Program-made: the position numbers and the translations under genes
In this document: positions 16,925-32,370 of the stretch, one piece after another
How positions within the stretch are numbered: the first letter of the stretch is position 1
Layout: the number at the start of each line of letters is the position of its first letter
Assembly (NCBI GenBank): GCA_033439795.1
Contig: JAUTDP010000001.1
Location: 4,712,001 to 4,776,000, forward strand
Direction: 5' to 3'
Source: Sordaria brevicollis
Taxonomy: Eukaryota; Ascomycota; Sordariomycetes; Sordariales; Sordariaceae
Length of the DNA stretch: 64,000 nucleotides
Notes under the pieces: model-generated
Told to the model about the DNA's origin: nothing
The model's input: only the letters and a program-made list of their open reading frames with translations
Database searches by the model: none

Positions 16925-17959
16925 ATGCCAGAAACTGTGACCGACATGTTGAGCCGCAGAGTCAAGGTACGAATGGCCATACGGGAACCCTTACAATCAT
17001 GAATCTCACTCACTTACACCTCCAATTGAAGCTCTCCAATGGCATCTCCATCCCTCAAATCCAACTCGGCCTCTACATGATGTCCGGGCCCGAGACCACT
17101 CGCTCCGTCCGCTGGGCTCTCGGTGCCGGCTACCGCGGCTTCGACAGCGCCCAATGGTACTACAATGAGCGCGAAGCCGGCCAAGCCATCCTCTCCTTCC
17201 TGTCCTCGTCTGACGAAAACACCACCGGTCTCACCCGCGAAGACATCCACTTTACCAGCAAGCTGCGCGACAACAGCACCAACTACGACGCCGTGCGCGC
17301 GTCCATCCGCAAGTCCGTCAAGGAGTGCGGCCTAGGCTACATCGACCTGTTCCTCCTGCACAGCCCGCTCGGCGGGCGCGAAGCTCGCTTGACCAGCTGG
17401 AAGGCGGTCGAGGACGCGGTGCTCGCGGGCGAGGTCAAAATGGCGGGCGTGTCGAACTACGGCGCCAAGCACATCGAGGAGCTGATGGCCACGGAACCCA
17501 AAGTGAAGCCGGTTGTGAACCAGATTGAGTGTCATCCGTTCAACACGCAGACGGAGATCAGGGCCGCGTGCGACAAGTACGGGATCGTGGTAGAGGCGTA
17601 CGCGCCGCTGGCGAGAGGGATGCGCATGAGGGATCGCACGCTCGGGCAAGTGGCAAAGAAGTATGGGGTTACGCCGGCGCAGGTGTTGGTGAGGTGGTCG
17701 ATCCAGAAGGGTTTCGTGACGCTGCCAAAGAGTGTCAAGAAGGAGAGGTTGGTGGAGAATGCGGATGTGGGCGGATTTGAATTGGCGGAGGAGGATGTCA
17801 AGACGTTGGATGGGTTGGATGAGAAGTTGGTTACTGATTGGTGAGTGCTCCCCTTCTTTTCCTCCGTCTCTCTGAGATTATTGGATTGGGTTAGAAGCTT
17901 GTGGTTTGTTGACTTACTGACACCTAATGGTATTAAGGGACCCTACTGATGCCGACTGA
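16925..17959 (+). CDS. Aldo/keto reductase
   Basis: NAD(P)H-dependent carbonyl reductase of the AKR superfamily; the substrate is unknown. I model three exons: 16925-16966, 17032-17840 and 17938-17959, giving 290 aa. The tetrad is visible as D52, Y57, K91 and H124 (GFDSAQWYYNE, FTSKL, FLLHSP), with NQIECHPF and a C-terminal cofactor-binding region. The first exon (MPETVTDMLSRRVK) is inferred because it fits family N-termini and has a GTACGA donor. Without it, translation would start at 16999, inside what I read as intron. The last exon supplies the end WDPTDAD; reading through the donor would instead stop after LVTDW. The N-terminus is the least certain part. Confidence 0.88.
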
Positions 17960-20493
17960 TGGCCTTACGGTTACTCTCCCATCATACGTATTAACAAGTA
18001 GCAGTGCCATGTAATACAGATTGGAAATCTCCGAGAGTTACGTCGATTATAGCATACGGTGCGTATCTCTGAACACGAAGGTTTGCACTTACTTTGACAC
18101 GATGACCTTTTCGTACCCAGTATCTTTGCGCCTCGGGTGGTGCTAGGATGCTGGCTTCATTCAACAGCCGCAAGCCGACGGAATCAACTACGCACTGTTA
18201 CATACCAAGGAGGTAGAGCTACAGTTTCGGAAAAATAAATCAATATTAAGTAATCCGAGATGATGTATCAACTCGCCAATTCCAACTTCCATCGCCGAAA
18301 TATCCCCGTTCAGCAGTCGAATTTCGTATGGACATCGAGACAAGATGAGGGGAAGAAATTCGTGCATTTTCAGCCCACTTGTGGCACCGTTCAAAGGGTT
18401 GGATTTCCGGCGCATATATTCGGAGGTAACTGTACGAAGCTCACGTTGGTACAGAGGCTCCCACATGAGCGGTGAAGATCGCCCAAGATCTAGGTGGCTT
18501 TGGGCAAAATAGGAAGGTGGTTTAAGTTTCTGGACCGGCCAACTGACAATTTCTTGGTTTCACCAGCATACAATGCCGTGTACCACCAAAAATGACGGAG
18601 TTTGGTTAGTGTTATCTGACCTCAACACCCAAAAACAAAGCCCGGTTTGAAATATGTAGGTTGCTGATGCAGATGCCAGATTCCGAAACAGAGTCAGTCA
18701 GGCCACTGAAGATAACCCGTCAACGCTCAAGCTGATTGATAGATCCGGTGTGGTAGGATTCATCCCAGTGTCCATTTCAGCGATGTGAGAATGAAGTAAA
18801 GAACGAAGAGGGGATTCTGGTTGTTTGGGTACGACCACTTTTTCGCACATTGGTTGGATCTGGTACGATACACTCTTCATCCCTCTGGCCGACCGAGGTT
18901 AGTTTTAACGTTCGTGATGCAGTGAAACGTTGTAGGAAACTCAGATGTCGGGTCAAGTCACCCGAAGGTACATTCGGTGAAATTTCCTCCTGTGATTGCA
19001 GTAGCGCTCTTTCGAGCCCAGTTTGCCGCCACAAATGGACAACTGCTAATGTGGCCCCGCAGATAAGATCGTCACCAACCTTTTCATTGCTACCAGATCC
19101 TCGAGATGTTGGGGGTTCTGAACTCGTTACCAACACGCAAAAAGTGAGCCCCATTGGTCATTCCAATGTCATATGTTTTCTGAACATCGAATGATCTGGA
19201 TAGACGCCTTCTCGACTTTTCCTTTCCCCCTGATCCGCGCCCACTTCTGGACCTTTGGCTTTGAGCCTGCGGTCAAGACTCCATGGAGTCTGGCGTTATC
19301 TCGGACAAGACAACTCACATGGTGGTCCACAATCACAAGTTCTTAACTGGGAAGATTCCACTTCCCCGCAAAGCCCGATTTCCATGATCCATTAGACCCC
19401 CCATGGTACCCCCATAACGGTCTGGAGTCTGGACGTCAGCGGCTTTCAGTGGCTGGGATAAGGTCGAAAGCCTCTGGCGGCAGTGGCGGGGCCGCTGCGG
19501 GAAGTTGGTCCCCTGAAGAAAACATGGAATACCATTGGGTCGTATGGCCTGGGGGACCACTAAGAGAAACCATGAGCACATGTTATCCCTGCCATTCTTT
19601 CAGAGTTTTCCCCAGATTGTCCGGGTTCTCCTCACTTGGTGATCAATCGCCAAGTCTCGCCTTTTTCTTGGTTACATGAGCTTAAGAGAGCTTGAAAGAT
19701 ATCAAGCAACTGTCAAGAGTGAGCCGAGCAAGCACGGCTTCCCCTTGGCAAGCCACTCCCGTTGGGCCAAGAGCGGCAAGATTGCCTCCCCCACAGGCCC
19801 CATTTCACCAAGATATTCCCCGGATTGGCATCGCGTGGGAAGAAAAGGCAAGCTGACGGAAGCCAAGATGGAGCCAGCTGCCAGAAGCAGCAGGTAGAAC
19901 TTGAAGGAGGATACTAGGGAAAAGGCTTACCCGGGACAGAGTGGGCGGACAAGACAGTCCGACGGCAACCAAAGAGTACCGAGTGTCTTGATATCATGTC
20001 CCAACCTTCTGGGACATCTACCCCCGAGTCGGCTGTTCTTCGGCTTCCTCGACTTGATATGGCTGGCAATGGGACCATGACCGGTCGTGAGGAACGTGCT
20101 GGCATGCGGGGGATTGCCTTGCACATCCCTACCTCTACCGGCACCTTCAATGTACCTGGTAGGTCTGGCAAATGGTTGGTACTACAGCGCACGCATATGT
20201 AAGTAGCCATGATTAGGTGGATGCTTATATTAAAACTGAGACCGACCGACAGAAAAGTGAATCAGGTTCAAATTGGCTTTCCTCCCTCCTCCCCTTACGC
20301 CCCTCTCTTCGTTTCCATCACATCTTTATGTCAACTTCTCCCTCATAGCCCAAGCGACAACCCTCTGGTCATTGGTCCGGCTTGAACAAACCTCACTTTC
20401 GTCCGGGACCTACATCCCATGTATCTTCACCTCGGTTGATACAAGCCTGCACTTATCATCCTTCATCCGATCAAACGCAAAGACGTCAGAAAC
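17960..20493. other. Long gene-free stretch upstream of a transporter
   Basis: In 2.5 kb I find no frame with protein character; those of 90-125 codons on either strand lack family features and gene-like splicing. No inverted-repeat ends or RIP-like AT bias were seen. Part of it is presumably the promoter of the carboxylate transporter gene. Confidence 0.5.
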
Positions 20494-22237
20494 ATGGAAT
20501 CAACCCACGAGCCCGCCGACCCCGTCGCCAAGGGCATCCTGCCCACAGCCCGCCAGTCATGGAAGGACCTTTTCATCTGGAAGCAGCGCGTGGTCGTGAC
20601 CAATACATACGGTGAGACCGCAACAGAATGGGCAAAGCCTGTGCCTCTCAAGAACCCCATCAGCCTGATGGCCCAGCTCACCGGTCGCCAATGGCTCAAC
20701 TTTATCGTCGGCTTCTGCGCCTGGAGTGCGGACGCCTTTGATTTCCACGCCTTGTCTATCCAGCAAACCAAGCTGGCGGACTACTATGGCGTCAGCAAGA
20801 CGAGTGTATCTACAGCAATTACCCTGACTCTGTTGCTTCGGTCGGTTGGTGCCGCTGCCTTTGGTCTGGCTGGCGATCGTTGGGGAAGAAAGTGGCCTAT
20901 GGTCTTCAACATGATTGTGTTGGGCATCTTGCAGATTGCTACCATCTACAGCTCGACTTACTCACAATTCCTTGGTGTGAGAGCTTTGTTTGGCCTGTTC
21001 ATGGGCGGAGTGTAAGTGTCCTCCCCATCTCCAGAAAGAAAATGGAAAGAAAAGGAAACATCCTGCTTTTTGAGGATTAGTCTTGCTAACGACTCATAAT
21101 CAGGTACGGCAACGCAATTGCCATGGCCCTTGAGAACAGCCCAGTCGATGCCAGAGGTCTCATGTCTGGTATCCTCCAACAAGGTTACGCCTTCGGATAT
21201 GTCATTGCTGCTTGTGCCAACCTCGGCGTCGGTGGCAGCACGGATAGCTGGAAGACTGTTTTCTGGATCGCAGCTGGCTTGTCTATTGGGGTTGGAATCA
21301 TCCGCTGCTTCTTCCCCGAGTCCCAACAGTTCCTCGAGGCGCGCAAGGTGGGCAAGGCACAAGCGAACCCGTCTCAGTTCTGGCGAGAGACCAAGGTGAT
21401 GCTTCGCCAGGAGTGGAAGATGTGTGTTTACTGCTGCATCTTGATGACCTGGTTCAACTGTGAGTTCCCTCTTTTCCCCTGTACTTCACTCCCCCAAGCA
21501 ACTCTAACCATCCTTACCTTCAAACAGACTACAGCCACACCAGCCAAGATAACTATACCACCTTCATGAAAACACAAAAGGAGATGCAGAACGCGGCCGC
21601 CAGCCGCGCCAGCATCATCATGAAGGCCGGTGCCTGCGTCGGCGGCACCATCGTCGGCTACCTCAGCCAATACTTTGGCCGCCGCCGCACCATCATCGTC
21701 TCCTCGCTCATCAGCGGCTGCATGATCCCCGCATGGATCCTTCCCAACAGCGAGCGCGCGCTGTCCGCCACCGGCTTCTTCATGCAGTTTTTCGTCCAGG
21801 GCGCCTGGGGTGTGATTCCCATTCACCTGAACGAGCTTGCCCCGCCCGCCTTCCGCTCCTCGTTCCCCGGTATCACGTACCAGGTCGGCAACATGATCTC
21901 GTCCCCGTCGGCGCAGATCGTCAACGCCGTGGCGGAAAAGGTCCATATCATCAGCCATACTGGAAAGCTGGTCGAGGCCTATGGTCCGACTATGGGCATT
22001 GCCACGGCGATTATTGTGATGGGTATTGTGGTTACCACGGCGTTTGGACCTGAGAAGAGAGGTAGAGAGTTTGAGAAGGCTCTGCCGGCGGGTATGAATA
22101 TCCAGAATCAGCAGCAGGGCAAGCAGGTTGATGATTTGGAGGCTGGGGATATGGAGAAGGTGCCGAGTGGGCTTGATGAGAAGAGCGAAGGACGCGATCA
22201 ACATGTGGAAAACGCTGGTGTTCCTGCTAAAAACTGA
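20494..22237 (+). CDS. MFS transporter, Jen1-like carboxylate/lactate permease
   Basis: Plasma-membrane major facilitator, probably a proton-coupled mono- or dicarboxylate symporter. Exons 20494-21011, 21104-21459 and 21528-22237 give 527 aa; donors are GTAAGT and GTGAGT, and the first intron has a GCTAAC branch site. About 12 hydrophobic segments run from residue 70 to 460. The MFS loop 2-3 signature is visible (AGDRWGRKWPM). DAFDFHALS in the first membrane segment and YYSHTSQDNYTTF after TM6-7 resemble the Jen1/SHS lactate-carrier family. The cytosolic N- and C-termini are hydrophilic. Substrate cannot be assigned from sequence; related proteins carry lactate, pyruvate or similar acids. Confidence 0.85.
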
Positions 22238-23058
22238 AGGTCAGGCCTTAACTGGCTATTGGAGGTTTGATGTTCAGGATATGACGGCTCCGTTCGCGTA
22301 CCCAGTTTATGATTGATGATTTTTTTGGATACACAATACCAAAAGATGATGAAACGATACACTTGTACTGAGGCGTTCAAGGCAACCTTTTGAACGTACA
22401 ATCCGATGCGCTTGTCACTTCTGATATACTGGACAAGATCTCTTCTAGCTCATCTAAAATCAGTCAAGATAATGACAAGATAACCCGGCTGGGTACTGCA
22501 AATGCACTCAAAAGACAAAAATCACATGTTCATGGTCACATTACGCCTTGCTTCAAGGATAAAACCCCGCCGTGGCAGGAAGGAGTGTCCGTAAAAAATT
22601 GGCCCAAGGTATCAAACCAATAAACAGACCAATTTTGGACTATATATGGACTGACGGACTTGAGAGCTTTCTTTGTTAAACGTATAGTCACAAAGTTACC
22701 TAGGTAGGCTTACATCTAGAGAAGACGATTCTTGCGATATCGTCAACCCTGTGTCACCACAAACTTTCAAAAACTCATTGTTACACCTCGTCCTAATATC
22801 TTGTTACTCCGGATCACTCAGTATCCATTTCCCCCCCTCTGTTTCAAATTTTTCTGATTGAGAATTGTCGAGTGAACATCCGATGCACAGGTATCGATCG
22901 TCTTTGCTTTCTCGTCTTTCGTGCACGGACCACTCGGAGTAGTTGAAGCCGTTGTGGCGCCTGCATGACGGGAGGAGCTGAACATCAAATTCCATCGGCC
23001 CACCACATCTTTCCTGCCTTCCTTCTCTTCTTTTTTCATCATTCCCAGCTTAACAAAA
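22238..23058. other. Intergenic stretch between convergent genes
   Basis: The 3' ends of the transporter and paraoxonase-like genes face each other here. No gene or repeat was seen. Confidence 0.5.
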
Positions 23059-24454
23059 TCACAAATCAACCTTAACAGCGACCACACTACTCGACACAAA
23101 GCCCGTGACAAACAACCAAGCCTTCCTCTTGCCCCCTTCCTTCTCCGGATCAATAGCCACCAAAACCGCCGCGCTCGCGCTCCTAACTCTGCTCCCATCA
23201 TCCTCAAACAAGAGCTTCTTCTCCCAAACCGTCTCCCCAGTCTCAGCTTTCTTAACCGACTTGGCAAGCCAGACCATGACCGGATCCTTAGCGTTCGGCT
23301 GCTTGCTCGTTTGCGCGAGCGTGTACGCCTTGCCCAAGCCGGCCACGACAAACCCGCTGTGGTCAACGCCGTCCGCCGTGCCGGCGTAAGGGTCGGAGAA
23401 GTACGACGGGTTGTCGATGGTGGAGTCGAACTCGATGCGGTTAAGCACCGTGATCATGTTGGAGGTGGAGCGGGATGAGGATGGTAGCTCGCTGATGCTC
23501 AACACGCCCGAGGCGGCGCTGGCGATAGCTACTTCGTTTTCGTACCGGCCGTGGCCGAGGCCGTTGGCGTTGTGGAACCTGTCGAGCGCGACGGTGGCGG
23601 TGACGCCGGCCACGGCGTCAGTCTCGGCGATGATAGCGGGGGCCTCGAGAGAGAACTGCACGTAGATGACGTCAGTCCAGGCGGCTTTGGGGTAAATATC
23701 TTCGATGGAGCGCATGATGCCGTGGTCGCGATAGAAGTGGTCGTTGGTGATGTAGAGGGAGGTGGGCGATGTGGCGATGAGATCGTTGGGAGTTCGGATC
23801 AAAGGATGCCAGATGGAGCGGAGATGAGTCGCGGTGGTCGTGCCGATGACATGGTGGAACACTTCGATCTGGGACCGCGCCTTGGGGACGTCTGCGGGCG
23901 GGGGGTGAATCGCGATAACGGGCTCGGGGTTGGGAAGGTGGTTGACAGCGTAGATGTACACGGCGTTTGGTTGCTCGGGATCGGTAAGCACCTCGATGCC
24001 GTGGGTGATAAAGGGCCCGTCGAAGTTGCCTACGGTAAGACGTTGGGATTTCTTCGTCTGTTGAAGATGTAAGTGACTCCCATCCGTTATACGCACGATC
24101 ATGGGTATGGTGTGATTTTGGACTTACTTCAGGATCAATCACATGAAGAGAGCCATGGTAGGTCTGGAGAATCGATGAGTTATCGAAGTTGGTCAAAGGG
24201 GGAAACCATTGGAAACGAGTTTCGGGATGGTCCTCGCAAGCAGTGAAGATGGTCTTGCTGGGGGCATGATAGTGAAGGTCTTCACAATGAACGGTATCGG
24301 CAACATAGTGAATGTCCTCTTGCTGGACATGAGTACTCAGAGGGTTGGTCCTCAGGAAGCCGAAAACCACGGCATTGTGGTATATACGTGTGCCCCAAGA
24401 GTAGAGGACATAAGCTAACAAAGCGACAGTAACAGATGGCCCCAGCGACTTCAT
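23059..24454 (-). CDS. Paraoxonase/arylesterase-like six-bladed beta-propeller protein
   Basis: Exons 24454-24128 and 24057-23059 give 441 aa; the intron has a GTAAGT donor and CAACAG acceptor. Residues about 5-25 are hydrophobic (VTVALLAYVLYSW) and look like a signal anchor, as in PON enzymes. The propeller motif NDLIATSPTSLYITNDHF corresponds to the calcium-site region of serum paraoxonases, and FHNANGLGHG and DNPSYF fit later blades. Family members hydrolyse lactones and aryl esters with calcium; the substrate here is unknown. The ATG at 24454 is the first in frame; the frame stays open further upstream but only without an ATG. The propeller core is well supported and the enzymatic activity is inferred. 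Confidence 0.85.
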
Positions 24455-26997
24455 GATGGGCAACAAGTTGGGATGAACTTGAAAGGCAAAGATGCGGTCA
24501 AGGGACAAGACCGTACCCAAGCTTTATATTGTGCCTCCCCCATTCTCCGCGTTGCCTTGGCCATGCTGACTGTTACCATTTTCGGAACTGGAGGTTGCCG
24601 TCGGTTGTATAGAAATCTCACCTCGGTCGGTCTTCTCAACAGGTTCTTTGTGCTCCTTGGCAGTTGTGGGCGATCGCTGCTGCGGGGTAGCTCGGAAGCG
24701 TAACATTTTGACACCATTTACGCAATAGCGGAACAACTAGTGGGCTTTCACACCCCATATTAGCGGACTCACGTACACGCGGGGTTCGGTATAAAGACCT
24801 TGTGGTTGAAGATCCGGGCTGCCGGGTACGCCGTTCGGGTAGCACAACCTCCGCCTTGAATCTTGAAAACCCTCCGAACATCCGTCAAGACATTGGCATT
24901 GTTAGGTAAATTTCATCGCTGTTGCCTCACTGGTCCAACAAAATCAACAATCTACGACGATTCAGATCCAGGGCACCGACTTTCTCATCTAGCCCGCTGA
25001 CAACAACAAGACAGATATGAGCGGTTAGCACTGCCATCGGAGGGAGCGCCGTTCATGATGAAATTGACCAGACGTTGAAGAGATGACAAGGTTCTCTTTC
25101 TGAGCCTCAAATCTCCAACGAATGAACATCCCAGAAAGCATCGAGGGTGTTACCCGAGAAAAGGACCGCAAGTCATCCATTCAAACTTAGACAAACCAGG
25201 GGTGGGAACCGGGCCACTCAGAAAGTAGGAATCCCGGAAACTGACTTTTCGGTTTCGTGGTCCAGGTGAGTCGATATCGAAATATGACCTTTCAAACACG
25301 CCTCTATAGGCCGACCCCGGATTTTTGCATTGTGGGACAGACGAGTGTCTGGCATGGTGTAGATCACATCAGTTATACCCTGAGATCCCTTTCAGCAAGT
25401 TCTTGGACTGCATAATATCGATGGCAATGTTGAGATTTCTTTAAGTCCAATGTCATCGACATGAGCAACTGGGATCTTGAGGCACTCGCAGGACGTCTTT
25501 GACAACCGCAGTGCTCACTTATCCAGCTGTTAACGTCCTTTGATCATGAAGATCCGCATTGCTGCCTGCCAAACATTCACCGCCCTGGGCTTCGGGTGTC
25601 ATGCAGTTGTCACTACTACGTAAACCACAACCGTGCCCGCTTCGTTCTACAATCTCTAGCATCATCACGATCCCTTTTACTTCCCTTCATTGTATCTGCT
25701 TTGCAGACTTGCTCACCGCGTACATTTTGCCCATATTTTCTAGTACAGGCTCTCCTCCACAGGTCAACGCTCGTTGGTTAGAACCATTCAACGTCCATCT
25801 ATACCCAATAAGGTGATGACAACAGCCATTCCTTTGCAGTAGTGCCTGAGATTTGAACGTGGAACCTCTCGTGTCTGCTTCCAAATGTGGCACATCTTGT
25901 CCCGCTGTCCGCACTGAGGGGAAGCGGTCAAACTTGAAAGAAGGCTGTGAAGCTCTTTACGACCTTACCTCTAATGTTGAAGGTTTGAACAGGCACCTGT
26001 CCGTTGATAGCCGTCGATATCATGCCGCCCAAATGTCGGAAATCATCTCAGCGATCATTGCCGCACCAAAGCCACACTGCGACAGACGAAACGGCTTAAC
26101 ACGCCATTTTGGAGAGTTACCCGCAGCAAGATTGATCTCGTGCAAGCCTGCCTGCTTAGCCTGCCCAGATGAGATAGGATGGTGATGAGCCGTGCCGTAA
26201 ATGGGCCAGTCGTTGAGAACACCACGGACTTGTCATTCCGGAGACATCGCCGTACGGCTCTTGCCCCGTAACTGAAAACCCTCCATACATGTTCGACCAT
26301 CGTGGAGAGCCGCAACAAACTTCACAACTTTGCCTTGTGGCATACCCTCCATTACTTCACCGCCTCGTCACTACATGATTTCTATCCAATCTCCCCAAAA
26401 TCTTGGCCTTCCGCTTCTTCTTCAATTCCGTTCGTGCATGGAGCACATCTTCTGGTTGCCAGCCGGTGATGTTTCTCTCTACACCTCTACTTCGATGATG
26501 TCGATAACGGAAGTTGATTGAGGCTGAGTCCAGACTCTTTCCACAAACAGCACGGTGGCCGACAGGTCTGAGGCAGATACATGTCTTTGTCATTGACAAG
26601 TTATCCAGATACTCCTTCTACTCAGGCGGATACGTTACACTTTTGCTTCATCAGTGGATGTGGATAGGTTCGCGGGACTCCCCGCGTGCATCAACAGTCG
26701 GTGTTGAGACACTGCCTCGACTAGCCTCGTCAAGATAATCAAACTTCTGGTCCGGGCAAGCATGAAGTGGAGTTCGGACGCAAGATCATCACGATCTCGA
26801 CCATGGAGGCTCAGAGAGACCAAGGTGGTTGGACGATATTACGGTTTTCCGACAATACAAAGAGTCAAGGTATATCGTCTACGACCGGGGATGAGATATC
26901 AACATCATCGTTTTAGCTACTCAAGGTACAGGTCAGCTCTATTTTTCGAACTCATACTCAATAACACTTCAACCACCCAAGCCAGCCACTCTTCAAC
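24455..26997. other. Long gene-free stretch
   Basis: In 2.5 kb I find no gene I can support. A possible signal-peptide exon at 25546-25619 (hydrophobic N-terminus followed by a GTAAAC donor) could not be connected to a downstream exon in frame. A frame at 25853-26185 looks moderately protein-like but starts without an ATG. Confidence 0.4.
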
Positions 26998-27458
26998 ATG
27001 GCAGGTACAAGCCAATCTGACGATCTCAAGTTCATCAACACCTTTGAGAGAGAGTTGGAGAGGACCAGGGCTTCTGGGAATAGTGGCACAGACTCAATGA
27101 GCATGTCGAACTTCGTCAGGGATATCGACGCCATTGGCAGAGGTAGGTATCGAACTACGCCCTCAAAGTCGTCAGACGCTAAACAAAAGCCTTACCAGAA
27201 TCTTCTAAGAACAACATGACCATTACTACACCCACCACCACTACCATTGAGGACAAAGGAACTACACCCACCACAAACGGACTTCAAACCGACACAAATC
27301 CAACCACCGAAGCCCGACATGGTCACGAAATCTGCCCGAACCCTCTTCCCTGGTCACCTCACCAGCACTTCCAGGGCCCCATGTGCGGCTGCCCCGGCTC
27401 GAACTGGAGCCATGACGGTACGAGCGCTCACGACCAGAGCGAGCCAAAGACTTCTTAG
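26998..27458 (+). CDS. Small hypothetical protein, two exons
   Basis: I do not recognise this protein. Exons 26998-27142 and 27199-27458 give 134 aa. The 56-bp intron has a GTAGGT donor, GCTAAAC branch site and ACCAG acceptor, and the splice keeps one frame from ATG to TAG. Residues 1-48 are charged and possibly helical (DDLKFINTFERELERTR, FVRDIDAIGR). The middle is Thr/Pro-rich and disordered. The C-terminal 45 residues carry three Cys and several His and Trp (EICPNPLPWSPHQHF, MCGCPGSNW), suggesting a small metal-binding or disulfide motif. No signal peptide or membrane segment is seen. The intron and composition argue for a real gene. Confidence 0.6.
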
Positions 27459-28197
27459 TCGGAGCCAACTTGAAGAAGGTCCTCGGGCGCTGAGAGACAC
27501 GGATGGAAGACGCAGAACGGCAACGGCGGAAACCGGGCGGCTGTCTTCATGCGTTTTTTTTTTTACCGCGCTTACTATTCCTATTGGTGTTCGGTATACG
27601 CCTGACGGGCGACTGACGAGTACACGGTACGGGAAGTTTGGTGAACGAAACAGGACATGGACGTCGATATCCAACGGTATGCAACAAAGCGGGTGTCATT
27701 CAGAATTTGTGTATCTTGGGGCGGAAAGCCTGGCTGTTGGGTGCTGACCAGTTCTTAGGCCGGACTCTGATACCTGAAACTGGGAGAGGTATATGTGGAC
27801 CTGTTTAGGTTTTTGACATGTACTTCCGTGAACACAATGAAGAGATACACGAGTATTGATGGGTTTGCAGTTTAAAAATAGGTTACTAACTTCAAAAAAA
27901 TATTCTCCGTAGTCGCTTCAAGGAGCATTTCGTCCCAACACAATCCAGTACAATGTCTTAAGCTTTCACGATGGCTCAAGCCGGGAAAATGTTATGGACA
28001 TAACTGTCCAAAAAAAGAGGTCAATTTGTATTTGCCATCGACCAAAGGGCCCGCCAATCTTCGAGCCCGCACACCTGCCTCAAACGCCTTTTGTCCCATA
28101 TATGCAAACCGTTGCGCCTGTCCGATTGGATCATAGCAAAAACCCAACGCCATCATATTTCTTTTACAAATCCACCCACAGAGCATCAACATGCTTC
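27459..28197. other. Intergenic stretch between convergent genes
   Basis: This holds the 3' ends of the small unknown gene and of elp3. A T11 run lies at 27554-27564. No gene was seen. Confidence 0.5.
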
Positions 28198-29913
28198 TTA
28201 CTCCTCAGGTCCAGGCCTGCCATCGAGCCACTTCGACATGTAAGGTCCGTCGAGCCAGTATCCGAGCTTCCTGTAGTAGCTGCGCACACCGACACCGGAA
28301 ATAACACTGATCTTCACACTCCCGTGCTCATCTCTCGCGATCCTCTCGGCCTCCTCCATGAGAAGCGTACCAAAACCCTGATGCTGGAACTTCCTCGGGT
28401 CTCTAACGTGCAAAGGCACAGCCATGCCATAAACGTGCAGCTCACGCACCAGACTGGTAGGCTGTCCAACCAACTCCTCACGGAACGTGTACTTCTCCGA
28501 ACACTTACGCAAACGGAGCAGACCGACCAGGATATCCTGTTTAGGATCCTCGTAGGCCAGGAAGGTTTCCCAGCCACCGTTGGCGGTATAGTCACGACGG
28601 ACAAGCTCGATCTGGTTTGGCCTGATCTTGTTCTTGACCTCGTTCACACCCACCTCACGCGTGCGCACGTCGCGACAGGTGGTTCCGAAATCCTTCATGC
28701 GCGCCAGAGCCAGCTCGCGCAGGTTACCGTTCTCGACACCGGACGTTACTAGCGGCATGGGGATATCACGCTGGACGCGGTAGATACGGGTCCAAGGCGG
28801 GACGAGGGCCATAATCCTTGCCACGAGGTCGATCAATCCGTTGGGCGTATAGTTCTGATACCTGCCTGTTCTCCATAGCTCGTAAAGACCCGTTCCGCGA
28901 ATGACGAGGGTAGGATAAATCTTCAGGCCGTCGGTACGGAAAGCTGGGTTCTCAAAGTACTCCCGGAACTGGTCCAGATCTCTCTCCATGCCGACATTGG
29001 GAAGATCAGGCATCATGTGACTGACCACCTTGAAACCAGCATCCTTGGCGAGGCAGAACGTCTCAGCAACGGCAGCAACGGTGTGGCCACGGTTGGTATC
29101 GCGGGCGACATCTTCGTAAAGGGACTGGACACCGATTTCGAGGCGGGTGCAGCCGTACCGCAGCATGCTGGATAGATGGGGCTGAAGACAGTAATCCGGT
29201 CTCGTCTCTATCGTGATACCCACGCACTTGATGTTGCTCTGCTCTCCCGACCTGACAGCCTCGTCCACATTCAAGGTTCCGTAACCGCTGAGGGCGTTGT
29301 GTAGCTGGGAAATAAACTCGTCTCTGTATGACTCGGGAAGCGACATGAAGGTGCCGCCCATAATGATGTATTCGACCTTGTCCACGGAATGACCCAAGGA
29401 TTTTAGCTGATCCACTCGTCCTCTCGCCTGCTCAAAGGGGTCGTAGCGAGCCCGGATGGCTCTCATCGATGTTGGCTCATATCCCGTGTATGACTGTGTG
29501 CTGTATTCGAAATCCGAGTCGGGGCCACCGGGGCAATATACGCAAATGTTGCCGGTATATGCGATATGGGGGCATCGATGGGGCTTGCACATGACAGCCA
29601 CTACAGCGATACCCGAGGACGTCCTGATGGGCTTGGCGATGAGTCGGGGCAGGATGTACTTCTTGTAATGTTCGGGAACGGCAGCGATAATGGCGGTCAG
29701 TGGTGGGACATTGTTGATCTTGTGCTTCTTCGCGAACTTGGATCGAAGGCTGTTGAGGTTGATGTCCTTTTGCGGACGGCCGTTCTGGGCCGCTTCATGA
29801 TCTTCGATGAGCGCGTTGGCAATGTCGGCACAGCATCTCAGAAACCGGTCGTTTTCGGACGGCAAGTTGGCGTCCTTCTTGCTGCGAGTAACTGTGACCG
29901 TTGTCGTCGCCAT
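28198..29913 (-). CDS. elp3: Elongator complex catalytic subunit ELP3
   Basis: Catalytic subunit of Elongator, which starts cm5U/mcm5U modification of wobble uridines in tRNAs; it has also been studied as an acetyltransferase. The 571-aa single-exon protein starts at the ATG at 29913; the open frame extends further upstream without an ATG. The radical-SAM iron-sulfur cysteines C114, C124 and C127 are present ([14 protein letters not shown]), followed by the highly conserved [18 protein letters not shown] and [11 protein letters not shown]. The C-terminal GNAT domain is complete ([35 protein letters not shown]). The length matches the family. It is divergently transcribed from the succinyl-CoA ligase gene. 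Confidence 0.97.
   Translation of the reverse strand: MATTTVTVTRSKKDANLPSENDRFLRCCADIANALIEDHEAAQNGRPQKDINLNSLRSKFAKKHKINNVPPLTAIIAAVPEHYKKYILPRLIAKPIRTSSGIAVVAVMCKPHRCPHIAYTGNICVYCPGGPDSDFEYSTQSYTGYEPTSMRAIRARYDPFEQARGRVDQLKSLGHSVDKVEYIIMGGTFMSLPESYRDEFISQLHNALSGYGTLNVDEAVRSGEQSNIKCVGITIETRPDYCLQPHLSSMLRYGCTRLEIGVQSLYEDVARDTNRGHTVAAVAETFCLAKDAGFKVVSHMMPDLPNVGMERDLDQFREYFENPAFRTDGLKIYPTLVIRGTGLYELWRTGRYQNYTPNGLIDLVARIMALVPPWTRIYRVQRDIPMPLVTSGVENGNLRELALARMKDFGTTCRDVRTREVGVNEVKNKIRPNQIELVRRDYTANGGWETFLAYEDPKQDILVGLLRLRKCSEKYTFREELVGQPTSLVRELHVYGMAVPLHVRDPRKFQHQGFGTLLMEEAERIARDEHGSVKISVISGVGVRSYYRKLGYWLDGPYMSKWLDGRPGPEE

Positions 29914-32370
<2,457 letters not shown>

Noticed and set aside
18777..19194. 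Overlapping frames of about 115-125 codons on both strands
   Set aside because: They have neither family features nor gene-like introns, and overlap each other in antisense.
19364..19794. Three matches to the CRE-1/CreA carbon-repression consensus (19364-19369, 19549-19554, 19789-19794) upstream of the carboxylate transporter
   Set aside because: The six-base degenerate motif is expected about ten times by chance in a 2.5-kb stretch on both strands, so the matches carry little weight.
25853..26185. 110-codon plus-strand frame with moderately protein-like composition
   Set aside because: It starts without an ATG, has an in-frame stop just upstream, and could not be joined to the possible signal-peptide exon at 25546.
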